A DNA stretch of 64,000 nt from Paramormyrops kingsleyae (taxonomy: Eukaryota > Chordata > Actinopteri > Osteoglossiformes > Mormyridae), in assembly GCF_048594095.1 (NCBI RefSeq), contig NC_132810.1, forward strand, positions 12,099,501 through 12,163,500. The letters are read 5' to 3'. The position numbers were made by a program, and so were the translations under genes. The notes below the pieces were generated by a model. It worked only from the letters and a program-made list of their open reading frames with translations. It was not told the DNA's origin and did no database searches. Of the stretch, positions 28,801 to 37,240 are shown one piece after another. Each line of letters starts with the position of its first letter. Positions within the stretch are counted from its first letter, which is position 1.

Positions 28801-30019
28801 TATAACTTTTATATAAATGTCGGTAATAAAATTATCAGCTAATTAAAACGTTCACAGTAACCGTGGTTTTAATACATTTATGCGAATCTTTTTAAAGCCG
28901 CGGCAAAAACAAGTTAAGCTTAAGTGTTTATTTTATTTTGATGTGGAGTAGTGTCGCTGTTCGCAAGGTCAGCGCTAAGTGATCTGCAAATATTCACAAA
29001 AAGTAAAGATCGTTTACTTTTTAGTCGTACATAGGGCATCAGCTTTGAGCCGGAAGTTGATAGGGATTAAATGGTACCACTTTGCTTGACGGGGCACAAA
29101 TACTTATAGTAATATATTAGTAATATAAAATACTATAGTAATAACGTTACTACTGAAATACATGAACAAATACAGTCGGTACTTGAGATAAAAGATGTGT
29201 CACTATTCATTAGTGATAAACAAACATGAGATCAGTATTTCACTTGTTTTTTTCATTACTTGTTCCTTCAGTAGTTAAAGGTTTACACGATCAAAAGACA
29301 GAAACAAATAGTAACTACTTGGGATAAAATATGGGTCAGGATTCATTAATGATGAACTAACATGAAATCAGTATTAACTTATGTTATACATGACTTGTGT
29401 TTACAGAATTAAACAAATATTGCAACTCCTTGAGATAATTAACATGCGTCATGATTTATTAATTATGAATTAACAAGAGATTGGTATAACTAAGACTTAG
29501 TTTGTGGTTAATTAATACAGAAGTAATAGCATAATACTATATTATTTATGCCCGGTCAAGCAGTGTTACCGATTAAATTAAACCGCGCTGCAGAAACAAT
29601 ATTAATCGTTTTTCTGTGCTTGTGCGTATTTTCTAAGAATTGCAGGCGGTGGCGCAACGACTCAAAACATAAAATCAATATTTCACGTGCAACTTTCATT
29701 ATTAATCTTTAGTTATCATTTGATTTTCAAACAGGCGCAAAAGAGACTTGCTTGGTTTTACATAAAAATATGCTAATGGTAGTATTATGGATGAGGTGTA
29801 TACAGTGAATTAAAGTATAAATCGTGCATTAGTACTACACTGTGGACGGTCTGGCGCTTTTTTTTCGGTCTGCGTCGCAGATCCTTTAGCTACCTGTATT
29901 TGCTCGTCGGTCAGCCCATTGACAACATCGTCCACGGGCACCGCACTGGCACAACCGCGCCTCGGCAGCGCGCTCAACCTGATCCCGAACTGCAAGACTC
30001 TCCGCGCCGCCAGCATCAT
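7682..30019 (-). CDS. ivd: isovaleryl-CoA dehydrogenase, mitochondrial (12 coding exons)
   Basis: This acyl-CoA dehydrogenase oxidises isovaleryl-CoA to 3-methylcrotonyl-CoA in leucine breakdown in the mitochondrial matrix, passing electrons to ETF. Exons in transcript order: 30019-29894, 27709-27620, 24523-24472, 14917-14748, 14534-14441, 14229-14099, 13338-13242, 11845-11752, 11549-11468, 10980-10876, 10471-10399, 7815-7682. All borders are GT/AG and the phases join to 415 codons plus stop; human IVD is 423 residues. The N-terminus is rich in Arg and lacks acid residues, as expected of a mitochondrial targeting peptide. The acyl-CoA dehydrogenase signature AMSESNSGSD is in exon 5 and the second signature spans exons 11-12. 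The IVD-type catalytic Glu is residue 275 in MSGLDLERLVL, while the position that is catalytic in most relatives is replaced in EIGAGTSE. The start is the ATG at 30019: it has G at -3 and an in-frame TGA lies eight codons upstream. Identity is very secure. Confidence 0.97.
8565..8805 (+). repeat. 33-bp tandem repeat, 7 copies
   Basis: The unit holds CACACTGCGAGGCGGTAA and GTCCACA. Copies begin near 8574, 8607, 8640, 8673, 8706, 8739 and 8772, with few changes. The multiple-of-three length makes long but meaningless reading frames. Confidence 0.92.
8806..9845 (+). repeat. diverged ~60-bp tandem repeat, about 16 units
   Basis: Units share ACTGCCTTCCGGACAGGTGT, then AAACACACGGGAACRGAG and GGTAACAAATGCAGAGT. 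Some neighbours are nearly identical (9336-9455); others vary or lack parts. Confidence 0.85.
9848..10226 (+). repeat. 30-bp tandem repeat with internal palindrome, 12-13 copies
   Basis: Each unit holds ACTGCCCTCTGGACAG and the inverted repeat CAGACAC-TG-GTGTCTG. Starts are exactly 30 bases apart from 9861 to 10191. Inner copies are identical, which suggests recent expansion. Confidence 0.95.
10399..10471 (-). CDS. ivd: ivd exon 11
   Basis: Encodes DCAGVILFCAENATQLALDG then IQCL, plus one base of a split Gly codon. Donor GTAGGG. The layered tandem array of intron 11 begins within about 200 bases of this exon. Confidence 0.96.
10876..10980 (-). CDS. ivd: ivd exon 10
   Basis: One hundred and five bases, in phase, encoding LLQGKMADMYTRLSSSRQYV through ACDKGHFSAK in the C-terminal helical domain. 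CCCAG acceptor and GTGAGC donor. Confidence 0.96.
11468..11549 (-). CDS. ivd: ivd exon 9
   Basis: Encodes IMQAVMDQAIPYVHVREAFG and QKIGHFQ, the conserved helix and REAFGQKIGHFQ segment of acyl-CoA dehydrogenases. Phase 2 start and phase 0 end; exons 7-9 total 273 bases. Confidence 0.96.
11752..11845 (-). CDS. ivd: ivd exon 8 (catalytic glutamate)
   Basis: Encodes NVLGLLNKGVYVLMSGLDLE and RLVLSGGPLG. The Glu in LDLERLV is the IVD-specific catalytic base on helix G (residue 275 here). Only an AAG acceptor that leaves AGGAGAAT keeps the frame with exon 7; the nearby GAG acceptor would shift it. Confidence 0.96.
11846..13241 (-). other. ivd: ivd intron 7
   Basis: Contains an unassigned exon-like reading frame (12371-12513) and a palindromic element near 13.02-13.14 kb. 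The remainder shows nothing recognisable. Confidence 0.7.
13019..13141. mobile_element. palindromic MITE-like element
   Basis: Arms at 13019-13050 and 13073-13104 pair almost fully (TTGTTGGATTTAAAGTAGTC against GACTACCTTAAATCCAACAA). The right end GTGAAACAGGCCCC resembles the terminus of a family common in fish. The left terminus is missing or decayed. Confidence 0.6.
13242..13338 (-). CDS. ivd: ivd exon 7
   Basis: Encodes GIPGFSTAQKLDKLGMRGSN and TCELVFEDCKVP, the end of the beta domain. CCCAG acceptor and GTGGGA donor, phase 1. Confidence 0.96.
14099..14229 (-). CDS. ivd: ivd exon 6
   Basis: Encodes the middle beta domain: NIYVLNGHKFWITNGPDAD, then VFIVYAKTEQKQESRG and ITAFIVEK. It is two residues shorter than human IVD in the loop before SRGITAF. 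It completes a 225-base pair with exon 5. Confidence 0.96.
14441..14534 (-). CDS. ivd: ivd exon 5
   Basis: Encodes LLTGEHVGALAMSESNSGSD and the following VVSMKLKAKKE. It contains the first acyl-CoA dehydrogenase signature (A-M-S-E-x2-S-G-S-D), which lies against the flavin and substrate. Donor GTAAGC, phase 1. Confidence 0.96.
14748..14917 (-). CDS. ivd: ivd exon 4
   Basis: Encodes VELGGSGLGYLDHVIVMEEL through to QKEKYLPK. This is the N-terminal helical domain, including SGAVALSYGAHSNLC, which is nearly identical in vertebrate IVD. CAG acceptor, GTGCGG donor, and exons 3 plus 4 join in frame (222 bases). Confidence 0.97.
15930..16215 (+). mobile_element. SINE, near full length
   Basis: The head has a box B-like GGGTTTGAGTCCC. 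The body has AACATGCAGTTACTTGAATT and the tail GGGATAGGCTCCAGAATC with CTGGATAAACGAGAATGGA. Orientation is opposite to ivd. Confidence 0.65.
16745..16850. repeat. self-complementary ATGCATCGATGCATC repeat
   Basis: GATGCATCGATGCATCGTGA followed by GATTCAGCTGCATTGATC. This resembles the end of a hAT-type miniature element seen in fish, but the other end was not found. Confidence 0.35.
17268..17480. repeat. hAT-like element fragment
   Basis: Repeats of ATATTGGTTAACATATCGAT and AGCCAATATTCATC with inverted partners. The wording resembles non-autonomous hAT copies of fish. Borders are uncertain. Confidence 0.35.
18167..19010. mobile_element. Harbinger-like non-autonomous DNA element
   Basis: Ends TTAGGCACTTTCC and GGAAAGTGCCTAA are perfect inverted repeats about 840 bases apart. 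Subterminal CAGGAACT motifs occur repeatedly on both strands. No transposase is present. Confidence 0.6.
19980..20482. mobile_element. Tc1/mariner-type MITE
   Basis: CAGTACTATGCAAAAGTC at one end and GACTTTTGCACGGTACTG at the other, both flanked by TA. About 500 bases with no intact transposase. Confidence 0.65.
21515..21725 (-). mobile_element. SINE, minus strand
   Basis: Read on the minus strand it has CAGTCCAAAGACATGCGGTT and a decayed head near 21720 with GGTGGCACAGTGATTTAG. The tail is near 21520. Confidence 0.55.
22312..22625 (+). mobile_element. decayed Tc1-like transposon fragment
   Basis: Contains GACACTGCCAAGGGCCAAAT, GATCATCTCCGAAACGGTGA and GTGGTCCGAGGAGAGAAAAA, the 5' part of a Tc1-family transposase known in fish. 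Frameshifted and truncated. Related copies lie at 30505 and 31553. Confidence 0.6.
23243..23560 (+). repeat. 32-bp minisatellite, 10 copies
   Basis: The unit is GAGTAAGGCCCCTAACCCCC with AGGYGGGCCYCC. Starts are 32 bases apart from 23248 to 23536. Copies differ at a few places. Confidence 0.92.
23725..24061 (+). mobile_element. LINE 3' end (L2/CR1-type reverse transcriptase tail)
   Basis: The frame reads AFSHTAPKLWNSSPLIFAHS followed by IKLFKTAVKTHPLRLAY, the conserved C-terminal end of fish non-LTR retrotransposon ORF2. It ends in a TTA-repeat tail (24044-24061), as expected of 5'-truncated insertions. Confidence 0.7.
24472..24523 (-). CDS. ivd: ivd exon 3
   Basis: Fifty-two bases encoding EFWKKMGDLGILGVTAP plus the first base of a split codon. 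TGCAG acceptor and GTATGG donor. It is followed by the longest intron of the gene, about 9.55 kb. Confidence 0.94.
25146..25851. mobile_element. Tigger/pogo-like non-autonomous DNA element
   Basis: The left end CAGTCAAACCTCAGATTACG and right end CGCAATCCGAGGTTTTACTG are inverted repeats flanked by TA. The 706-base interior has no long transposase frame. Confidence 0.7.
26159..27273 (-). mobile_element. Tc1-like transposon, internally deleted
   Basis: Inverted ends CACTATATTGCCAAAATTAT and ATACTTTTGGCAATATAGTG with TA on both sides. About 1.1 kb, shorter than the usual 1.6 kb. It carries a broken transposase on the minus strand. Confidence 0.9.
26421..27140 (-). pseudogene. Tc1 transposase pseudogene
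   Basis: The upstream piece (27140-26646) has the paired helix-turn-helix region: ELSELKRGTMIGCRL, STVSGMITKWKQLG and the GRPRK hook. The downstream piece (26624-26421) has FLFQHDCAPVHKA with the second catalytic Asp, and LDWPAQSPDFNLIEH with the third acid. The segment that should hold the first catalytic Asp is missing: CKAHCHWN runs straight into VKFGGGG. A frame break separates the pieces, so it is inactive. Confidence 0.88.
27620..27709 (-). CDS. ivd: ivd exon 2
   Basis: Ninety bases, phase 0 at both ends, encoding residues 43-72 (LRQTVRRFFLEELAPHADEI onward to FKGMR). It has a TTTAG acceptor and a GTAAGA donor. It aligns with the human stretch that begins LRQTMAKFLQEHLAPKA. Confidence 0.95.
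27710..29893 (-). other. ivd: ivd intron 1
   Basis: A 2.2 kb AT-rich intron. It contains a decayed three-fold repeat near 29.2-29.5 kb. Otherwise nothing was recognised. Confidence 0.8.
29170..29490 (+). repeat. decayed tandem repeat, three units of ~110-140 bp
   Basis: Units share GATAAAA...GTGTCA, ATTCATTARTGATRAAC and AACATGARATCAGTATT, at about 29186, 29322 and 29434. Possibly part of a palindromic fish element ending near CAGTGTTACC at 29565. Confidence 0.5.
29894..30019 (-). CDS. ivd: ivd exon 1 (start codon, targeting peptide)
   Basis: Encodes residues 1-42. It begins MMLAARRVLQFGIRLSALP and ends GLTDEQIQ at a CAG|GTAGCT donor. The basic, acid-free first 25 residues fit a mitochondrial presequence, and PVDDVVNGL matches the start of mature vertebrate IVD. 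Confidence 0.95.
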
Positions 30020-30190
30020 ACCGGACACTCCACGAGTACAAAATCAGCACCGACACGTAAATGATCGCAGCAGAAGGTCACGGTGAAGGAAAACAGCGGC
30101 GCTCGTATCACGCATGGAACAAATCGGGCGCCATTCTGAGAAGGGAAATAAAGAGCCATTTAAAGGCGCCGCGCTCAGTTTCACTTTCTG
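30020..30190 (-). promoter_or_regulatory. ivd: ivd 5' UTR and GC-rich core promoter region
   Basis: A CpG-containing stretch directly upstream of the ivd start, with several GGCGCC and GCGCC motifs and no clear TATA box. This fits a housekeeping metabolic gene. The transcription start cannot be fixed from sequence. Confidence 0.5.
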
Positions 30191-30504
30191 CTCAAAAACA
30201 CTCGATCTCCACCTCCGCCTGGGATGAACACAGTTTTATTCAACTCAGTCACTCTATTGTTAAGAATAACCCGTCGACCTACTGTACCACACGCAATTTA
30301 TAAGTAAATTGGCACGTATATCTGGTTTTTCATGGTTGAATTTATTTTTGTATCTATTCTGCCTTTACCAATCATACATAAATTATACCTATTCTTCGTA
30401 AATGTACAGCTGCAAATATTTATGACAAGGTTTTTTAAAGCATCTTTACACCCATAAACCAAAACATTATGTTGATTATCTAGTAAAATAGGTGTTTGTC
30501 AGGG

Positions 30505-31015
30505 TCTGGAATATATTAGATGGTAAATAAGGTAACATTTAGCACTCGTCGACATGTTGAATGCATAAGAAATTGATAAGGATGAAGATCTGAATGACTT
30601 TGACAAGGGCCAAATCATTATGGACAGACTACTGGATCAGAGCATCTCATTCTGAGGAGGGAAAAACCATGAACCTCTGACAGGGTGGTGGCCGGTCAGC
30701 ACTCGTCAATGTAGGATGTGAACACTGGCTATCCCCTCTGGTACAAACCAACAGAAGGACTACTGTGATGGCACATTTGATGACAGTCATGGGAGTGATC
30801 TGTCACGGCACACAGGGCACTGAGCCGTACTGCATATGGGGCTATGCAGCCGCAGGCCAGTCAGAGTGCCCATGTTGACCCCAGTCTACCATCAGTAGTA
30901 CCTAGACTGGATCATGGTGCAAAAGAAGAAGGTCGCCTGGTCTGCTGAATGCTGTTTTCTCTTGCATCATGTGCACAGCCAGGTACGTGTCAAGCATCTG
31001 TGGGATGTATTGATC
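30505..31015 (+). mobile_element. decayed, internally deleted Tc1-like transposon
   Basis: Contains ACTTTGACAAGGGCCAAATC, CTACTGGATCAGAGCATCTC and, near the end, CAAGCATCTGTGGGATGTAT (the LWD segment of the DDE domain). Most of the catalytic core is deleted. Same family as 22312 and 31553. Confidence 0.7.
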
Positions 31016-31159
31016 CTACAAGTCAAAACTTTTTGCATACACTGAGATTTTCTACATTTGCATGTTTCTCAACATTTATTACAAATATACTTAATATTCT
31101 TTGCTATTAAATAAATTTACAGTATGTTCACCATTTGAGTAGCTCTATTAGCAAGAAAA

Positions 31160-31548
31160 TGTCATAACTTTGATTAATCAGAGTTACCTCCTGTAGCAGT
31201 TACAGTATAACGGCAAAGAAAATTCATTCTTTCTACAAGGGATATTAAATACTGCTCTGTTTCATAGGACTAATCAGTTAACTAGTGCATTTAAAGTTAC
31301 AGCATTTAAGGACAGCCTAGAATTTGACTATGCCATCACCACAGTACCCATTTACAGGATGTCAGATATGAGCCGTTTCATACTCTTTCCATGTTATAAA
31401 GGAAACTTGTTTTGTTTGACTTACATTTCCATTTATAGTTGGTCACTCAACTTTCTAATGCTTAACAAGAATTAAAAATCTGTAGTTTACGAAATAAATG
31501 GAAAAGTGGTAAAATCCTGTGGTGTTTAAATACTTTTGACTGGTAGTG
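31160..31548 (+). mobile_element. Tc1-like transposon 3' end
   Basis: Ends in TTTAAATACTTTTGACTGGT AGTG followed by TA, a typical Tc1 terminus of fish. It is preceded by GTTGGTCACTCAACTTT, which belongs to the same 3' region. The 5' end was not found, and the left border is approximate. Confidence 0.5.
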
Positions 31549-31552
31549 TATG

Positions 31553-31686
31553 TAGGCCAACACTCTTTTGGCAGTTTGTGGTTGACATAGCTGACTGTGA
31601 GCTCCCCACAAGCCGTGCTGTTTCGGGGATGCTCTGACCCAGTCATCTGGCCATAAAGTTTTAGCCTGGTCATAGTCACTGAAATA
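31553..31686 (-). mobile_element. Tc1-like fragment, minus strand
   Basis: On the minus strand: GATGACTGGGTCAGAGCATC, CCCGAAACAGCACGGCTTGT and GGGGAGCTCACAGTCAGC. This is the same family and region as 22312-22625, in the opposite orientation. Confidence 0.6.
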
Positions 31687-31688
31687 TA

Positions 31689-33124
31689 CAGTACAACCCC
31701 ATTTCCAAAAAAGTTGTGACACTGTGTATAATATAAATAAAAACAGAATGCAATTATTTGCAAATTATATAAACCCATATTCAGTTGAAAATAGAACAAA
31801 GACAACATATCAAATGTTGAAACTGACAAATTTTATTATTTTATGACAAATATATGCTCAATTTGAATTTGATGCCAGCAACATTTTTCAAAAAAGTTGG
31901 GACTGGGGCAAAAAGTTGTGTAATGGTAAAACAAACCACCTGGTTGAATATCTCATAACTAACTAAGTTAATTGGCAACGGGTCAGTAAGATGATTGGTT
32001 ATAAAAAAGAGCCTCATAGAGAGGCAGAGTCTCTGTGCAGTGCAGATGGAGAACGGTTCAGTACTCTGGGAAAGACTACATGGGCAAAGTGTGCAACAAT
32101 TTAAGAATAATGTTCCCCAACATAATACTGCAAATAATTTGGGAATTTCATCATGTACAGTACATGAAGCCATTAAAAGATTCAGAGAATCCAGAGAAGT
32201 CTCTGTACGCAAGGGTCAAGGCCGAAAACCAATACTGAATACCTGTAATCTTTGGGTCCTTAAAAACAGACACGATTCTATAGTATAAATCACTGCATGT
32301 GCTTATAAGCACTTTCGAAAACCATTGTCTGATGAACAGTTCATCGCTGCATCTACAAATGCAGGATGAAACTCTACCATGCAAAGAAGAAACCATATAT
32401 AAGCATGATCCAGAAACTCCGCCGACTTCTCTGGGTCTGAGCTCATTTAAGATGGACTGAGGCAAAATGGAAAACTGTTCTGTGGTCTGACAAATCAAAT
32501 TCTCTTTGGACATCATGGACGCCACATCCTGCAAGCCAAAGAGGAGAGGGGCTATCCAGCTTGTCATCCGTGGACATTTTAAAAGCCAGCATCCATGGTG
32601 GTATGGGGGTGCGTTAGTGCCCATAGCTTGTGTAGTTTACACATCTGGGAAGGCACCATTAAAGCTGTATAGTAGAAGAGTCGGGGGGCTCGACTGACCT
32701 GACTGCAGCCCAGGCTTGTCACCCACTGAAAACATTTGGCACATCATGAAAAGAAAAATATGACAACGGAGACCCCGAACCGTCGAGCAGTTGAAATGCT
32801 CTATCAGGCAATATTGAGACATTCCACTTTCAAAACTCCAGCAACTGGTCTTCTCAGTTCCTAAACATTTACAGAGTGTTGCTAAAAGAAGAGATGATGC
32901 AACACAGTGGTAAACATGCCCCTCTCCCTTTTGAAACATATTGCTGGCATCATATTCAAATAGAATGTATATTTGTCAAAAAACAATACATTTCTCAGAT
33001 TCAACATTGAATATGTTGTCTTTGATCTATTTTCAATTAAATATGAGTTTATATGATTTGCAAATCATTGCATTGTTATTTACATTTTACACAGCATCCC
33101 AACTTTTTTGGAAACGGAACTGCG
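31689..33124 (+). mobile_element. Tc1/mariner element with long (~200 bp) inverted repeats
   Basis: Left end CAGTACAACCCCATTTCCAA and right end TTTTTGGAAACGGAACTGCG are inverted, and the arms continue inward with ATTATTTGCAAATTA against its partner. TA lies on both sides. About 1.44 kb with a broken transposase. Confidence 0.85.
32000..32910 (+). pseudogene. Tc1-like transposase pseudogene
   Basis: The first part reads NNLGISSCTVHEAIKRFRES, REVSVRKGQGRKPIL, a helix-turn-helix followed by the basic hook. Later DNA matches the DDE region in pieces (TGTTCTGTGGTCTGACAAAT; CTGACTGCAGCCCAGGC...CCCACTGAAAAC). There are stops, shifts and a deletion in the middle of the catalytic domain. Confidence 0.8.
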
Positions 33125-33596
33125 TATACCTGTGATCAACATGTCAACTATGAGTACTGAATGTTAGCTTACTGTTTAATATATCCCAAACCTTGACTCA
33201 TTTTTACTTCAGAGTCAACATTATTCACTTCATGTAGCGGAGGTCATAATTGTTTGGCTCACTGGTGTATATTCGTTAGTTTTTCCTAAAAGAAGTATTA
33301 TGACTTGTCACCATCATGCCACTATACAGTATGTAGATAATTCTTCTTGTAAACATAGGATGAATACATTGTTTGGTATAATATTGAGTCATATTTCTAA
33401 GTATTTTCGTGGCAGGCAGTAGAAGGCACCGTTCACGCTTGCCTCACTCCCAGAAAAAAACAGCGAATTGTGACTTTCTGCAGTCGGGTCTTGGCTGCTG
33501 ACTGTCTTCTTAAAAGAAACAAAGGAAGAAAAAATAGGAAAAAATGAATTTCTTATTAACTTTCTAGGACACGTATTTTCTCTGTTGAGCAGCACA

Positions 33597-33855
33597 CACT
33601 CTGTTGGCAGGGATCACACACACTGTTGCCTCACACTTTGATTCCAGTCCCAGCACAGCGTGTGAAGGCTTCACCTTCTCCATGTGTTTGCGTGGGTTCC
33701 CTCCTATAGTATAGAGCGGTGCCTCTCTGTTGGCTCTTAATTTCCATATTTCACTGTGTAAATGTGGACTTGTCCTGCAACAGACCTGCACCCAGTATAG
33801 GATGTGCCATCGGAAGGACCACCAGTTCATCCTTATTACCTCATTGGATAAGTAA
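33597..33855 (+). mobile_element. SINE
   Basis: TGTTGCCTCACACTTTGATT CC is a decayed box B context. CTCCATGTGTTTGCGTGGGT TCCCTCC follows, and TTACCTCATTGGATAAGTAA closes the tail. All are parts of the common fish SINE body. Confidence 0.6.
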
Positions 33856-34463
33856 TACACAATAACGTAACCTAGTTTTTTTAGTTTTTAACATTTATTT
33901 AATGCAAGTGACGTAAATTGGTTGATTTTTATAACAAGTTGATATTTTATTTAGCATGCATTTAGAATGCTACAAAATCACCTGTGTTAAGCCCCTCTAA
34001 TGCAATGCAAAGAGTTAGCCATTATACACTGAAAGCTATGTGGATGTTTATGACCCATTACTGGTTGCTATGTAATATTGACATAGAAACACTCCTGTCA
34101 CAGGGCCAGGGAGTCTGAATGTTATGAAAATATAAAATCATTGTTCAGAGAAAATTTCGCCTTCATGTGAATATAGTGTTAAAAGCAGTCTCACTGGGAA
34201 ATCAGGTATTCATGGAGTAGCTTTCGTTATGGGTTCTAAAGCTTAAACGCTTTTCCTAGAAAAGAAAACAATGTTGAAATTGGCTGAAGTGGATTTAGAG
34301 ATGTCAAATGCATATAAGGCAGAACTGGGGGCTGCAGGATTGCAGTTATATTGCTCTCTGTCTTCCCTGTTCATTGCAATTCATATATACAATCTGTCCT
34401 GAGGGTCTATGGGCCCGTGAGTTGATCATGGGACACTATCAGCATAGATAGTGTGACTCTTAT

Positions 34464-35333
34464 GGTGCTTTTCCACTGCCACCAGGAAAAGAGCTGGACC
34501 ACAAAGAGCTTTACATTGTAAATTACCCGAACCATACCCTGAAGAGATGGTTTTTCACCATAAATTGTCCAAGCCATAGCAGAGCTGACATGGTAAGCAG
34601 GGCTGAAAGCGTGACTAGACAGAGCTGGTTGTGTTACCACCATCTGATTGGTCGAAATGCACATAGATACCAGTGCTCTGTGTGGATATGCATGGATTAT
34701 CTGAAGGAAAAAATGGTATATTCTATATATTATACATTAGTAGTAGTGTCGCATATCGCAATGTACTGATGCATTCCCCATAACTTGGTACTTAAAAATT
34801 TCCAACCTCCTATTTAAAAAGTACTATAGTACAGCTGAATGGAATGGAATCGTAATGCAAATTTCCGCACGCAAATGCTAATTCTGCTAGCGTTGGATGT
34901 TAACATAGAACAGCGATTCTCACAAATGTGCTAGCGGACGTTAGCACATAGTAAATCATGAAGTACACCATGTGAACAGTGAATAAGCGTCTCTTCGTTT
35001 TTATGCCACAGTCGCTCTCCAAACCCGGTGTTCTGTCGAGTTCAGCTACTTTGTCGAGTTAGGCTACCATAGTGCTAATCGATAGCCCTAACCCTAACCC
35101 CCAAAAAACCCCTAAATCCCTTACCCTAACCCTAACCCCCAAACGGTGGAACTGCACATGCGCAAAAAGGCTCGATAGGTAGCTCAACTTGTCAGAATAC
35201 CGGCAACGCCTTTACTGAGCCGACCATTCTGCAGTGGAAAACCGAAGTGAGCTGGAACTGTGCATTAACTAATGTCTCTTTGTGGTACGAGTCAGGTATG
35301 ACCTGGTTCCTGTATGCCAGTGGAAAAGTGCAA
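34464..35333. mobile_element. Harbinger-like element with terminal repeats
   Basis: GGTGCTTTTCCACTGC at the left and CCAGTGGAAAAGTGC at the right are inverted, 870 bases apart. Subterminal GAGCTGG/CCAGCTC motifs recur. No transposase. A telomere-like stretch lies within it. Confidence 0.6.
35086..35150 (+). repeat. telomere-like CCCTAA repeats, degenerate
   Basis: Two short runs of CCCTAACCCTAACCCCC separated by AAAAAACCCCTAAATCCCTT. Only four to six units, some imperfect, internal to a chromosome arm. Confidence 0.75.
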
Positions 35334-35344
35334 TGAGTTCTTAC

Positions 35345-35552
35345 TGTATGTGGGGTGGTATGTAGCTTAGTTAATTGGGACTCCCTGTGTCCAGAAGTTT
35401 CCAGACTGAAATCCCATAGCCTTACAAGCTTCGGGCTCATGGAAAAGGTCCTTAACTCCAACCCGTCCAGTGACGCTGACTAACACTGCTCTCTGATCCT
35501 CATTTGTGTGTCACTTTGGGCAAAAGCATCTGCTGTGTAAATAAATGTAAAT
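35345..35552 (+). mobile_element. tRNA-derived SINE
   Basis: The head has GTAGCTTAGTTAATTGGGA (box A-like) and CAGACTGAAATCC (box B-like). The tail CACTTTGGGCAAAAGCATCT with CTGTGTAAATAAATGTAAAT matches the widely shared fish SINE tail. Confidence 0.7.
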
Positions 35553-37142
35553 ATTCACAGCCCCCTTGTTAATGGAGAGTAGGTCTACAGTATTGCTGTG
35601 AGATTTTCCAATAAAATGCCCTTATGTCTTTAGAACTAAAAACTAAAAGCAAAAATTTCACTTCCTCAATAGCAGCTTCCTGATTTTAAACGTGACTGTG
35701 GCTTGCCATGCTTATAGGTAGACAGGAATTGACGTTTCTTTAAGAGCGTTAAAGGCAAGGTCAGTGTTCTCTGAGGTGAGCTGCTGACATTTGCAGTGGT
35801 TTCTGCCTTCTCATGAACTTTCAAATCCTTCCCAAGGATGAAGGATGATTAACCTGCTGTCTTGTCGGACTAACTCGTCTGTTATATGTATGTCTTCTTT
35901 TAAGGCTCCCAAGTCATGCAAAAGACCATATAGGACAGATTGGTGTTTTCACTACATCCAACAGCATTGTCTTCTGGGATAAGCTATTTGAAATGCAGTG
36001 TGAATATATAACAAATTATTAGTAATGCTTTGTAGATTCGGTTTTACCAGCCTTAACATTTTTTACCTTAAAAATGCTCCTGTTGTTTGTATTCATCTGT
36101 GGTTTGCATGCCAATACTATGTACGCAACGCCTGTTGTCTTGCTTTGGTCCACTAGGGGGAACTATGAATATGACATCGAGAGACAGGAGTTTACCTCCG
36201 TTCCATAGGGACATTTAAAACGAGTATGTAATGAATGTATGTACTTTGCACCATCTGAAGAATCAGTGACGTGTCAGGTAAACCAGCCACCTTGGCAGGC
36301 CTGTCGTCGTAGCAGCCAAGCCTGTTTGTGGGAATCTGTGGTCTTCTCTGAAAAGCTGGTGATTCCTGCTGCTGTCAGGATGCTTGTGATAAGTGAAAGG
36401 CAAAGAGGCGGCATTTCAGTTCAGGGGAGGGTCACTCTTTCAAAGAATTTCAACTTAAACTGCAGATCCTTGTCTTGCCCCAAATTTGCTTACATCCTTC
36501 CATTGAGGTCATAGCAATAAATATTTAACGAGCGGGAACGTGAAGTAGGTATTAAACTGCATGTATATTCCATTAAGACCCCCTCTCAGCAACACTACAA
36601 TGTCACAAACATCCTGCATTACGAACGATACACATATTATTCATATCGCACACTTCTGTCCTTGGATTGGCTGCTTGGAACAGCTACCATTTTAGTTATC
36701 AGACATCTATGTGCATGCCATAACAGAGAAACTAATTACCAGCAGTCGTTACTCTTGGGAACACAGTTTAAAATGGCAGATAGTACAATAGCAGACTTAG
36801 GCCGACAAACCAGTTTGGAGTATGATGCATGGTTACCGAAATAATGCTGTTGCCTGACATAGTGTGTAATATGTATGCCTTTGGCCGCCTGCCGTGGATG
36901 ATTCAGTAGCTACACTCATCACCAGGCAAGAAGTACGGCACAAGGGTGTGGTAGCTGAAACAACAGAACAAGTGGAAAAAATTAATCGTAGATGTGCTGC
37001 TGTACTCAACCTTCTCACTCTCTTTTTGGGTATTTATTCATAAGTAAACATAAAGAAAAAATCTATTTTAACAATGCCATTTTAGTTGGTTCATATCTGT
37101 AAATATGTTATTTAAACACGCTAACAAGTATAATTTAGGCAC

Positions 37143-37240
37143 ATATCCATCCATCCATTTCCTGTAACCTCTTGTCCCATTCAAGGTGGCGGGGGGTCCA
37201 GAGCCTATCCCAGATGCTACTGGTGCAAGGCAGCTATGTA
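37143..37240 (-). mobile_element. SINE/LINE tail fragment, minus strand
   Basis: Begins ATCCATCCATCCATTTCCTG, then GGTCCAGAGCCTATCCCAGA, the inverse of the GGGATAGGCTC tail with its GGAT-repeat end. Confidence 0.55.

Noticed and set aside
30020..30028. A start three codons upstream for ivd
   Set aside because: The codon at 30028 is GTG, not ATG. The first ATG is at 30019.
35086..35150. Chromosome end
   Set aside because: Only a few imperfect telomere-like units, flanked on both sides by ordinary sequence and genes.
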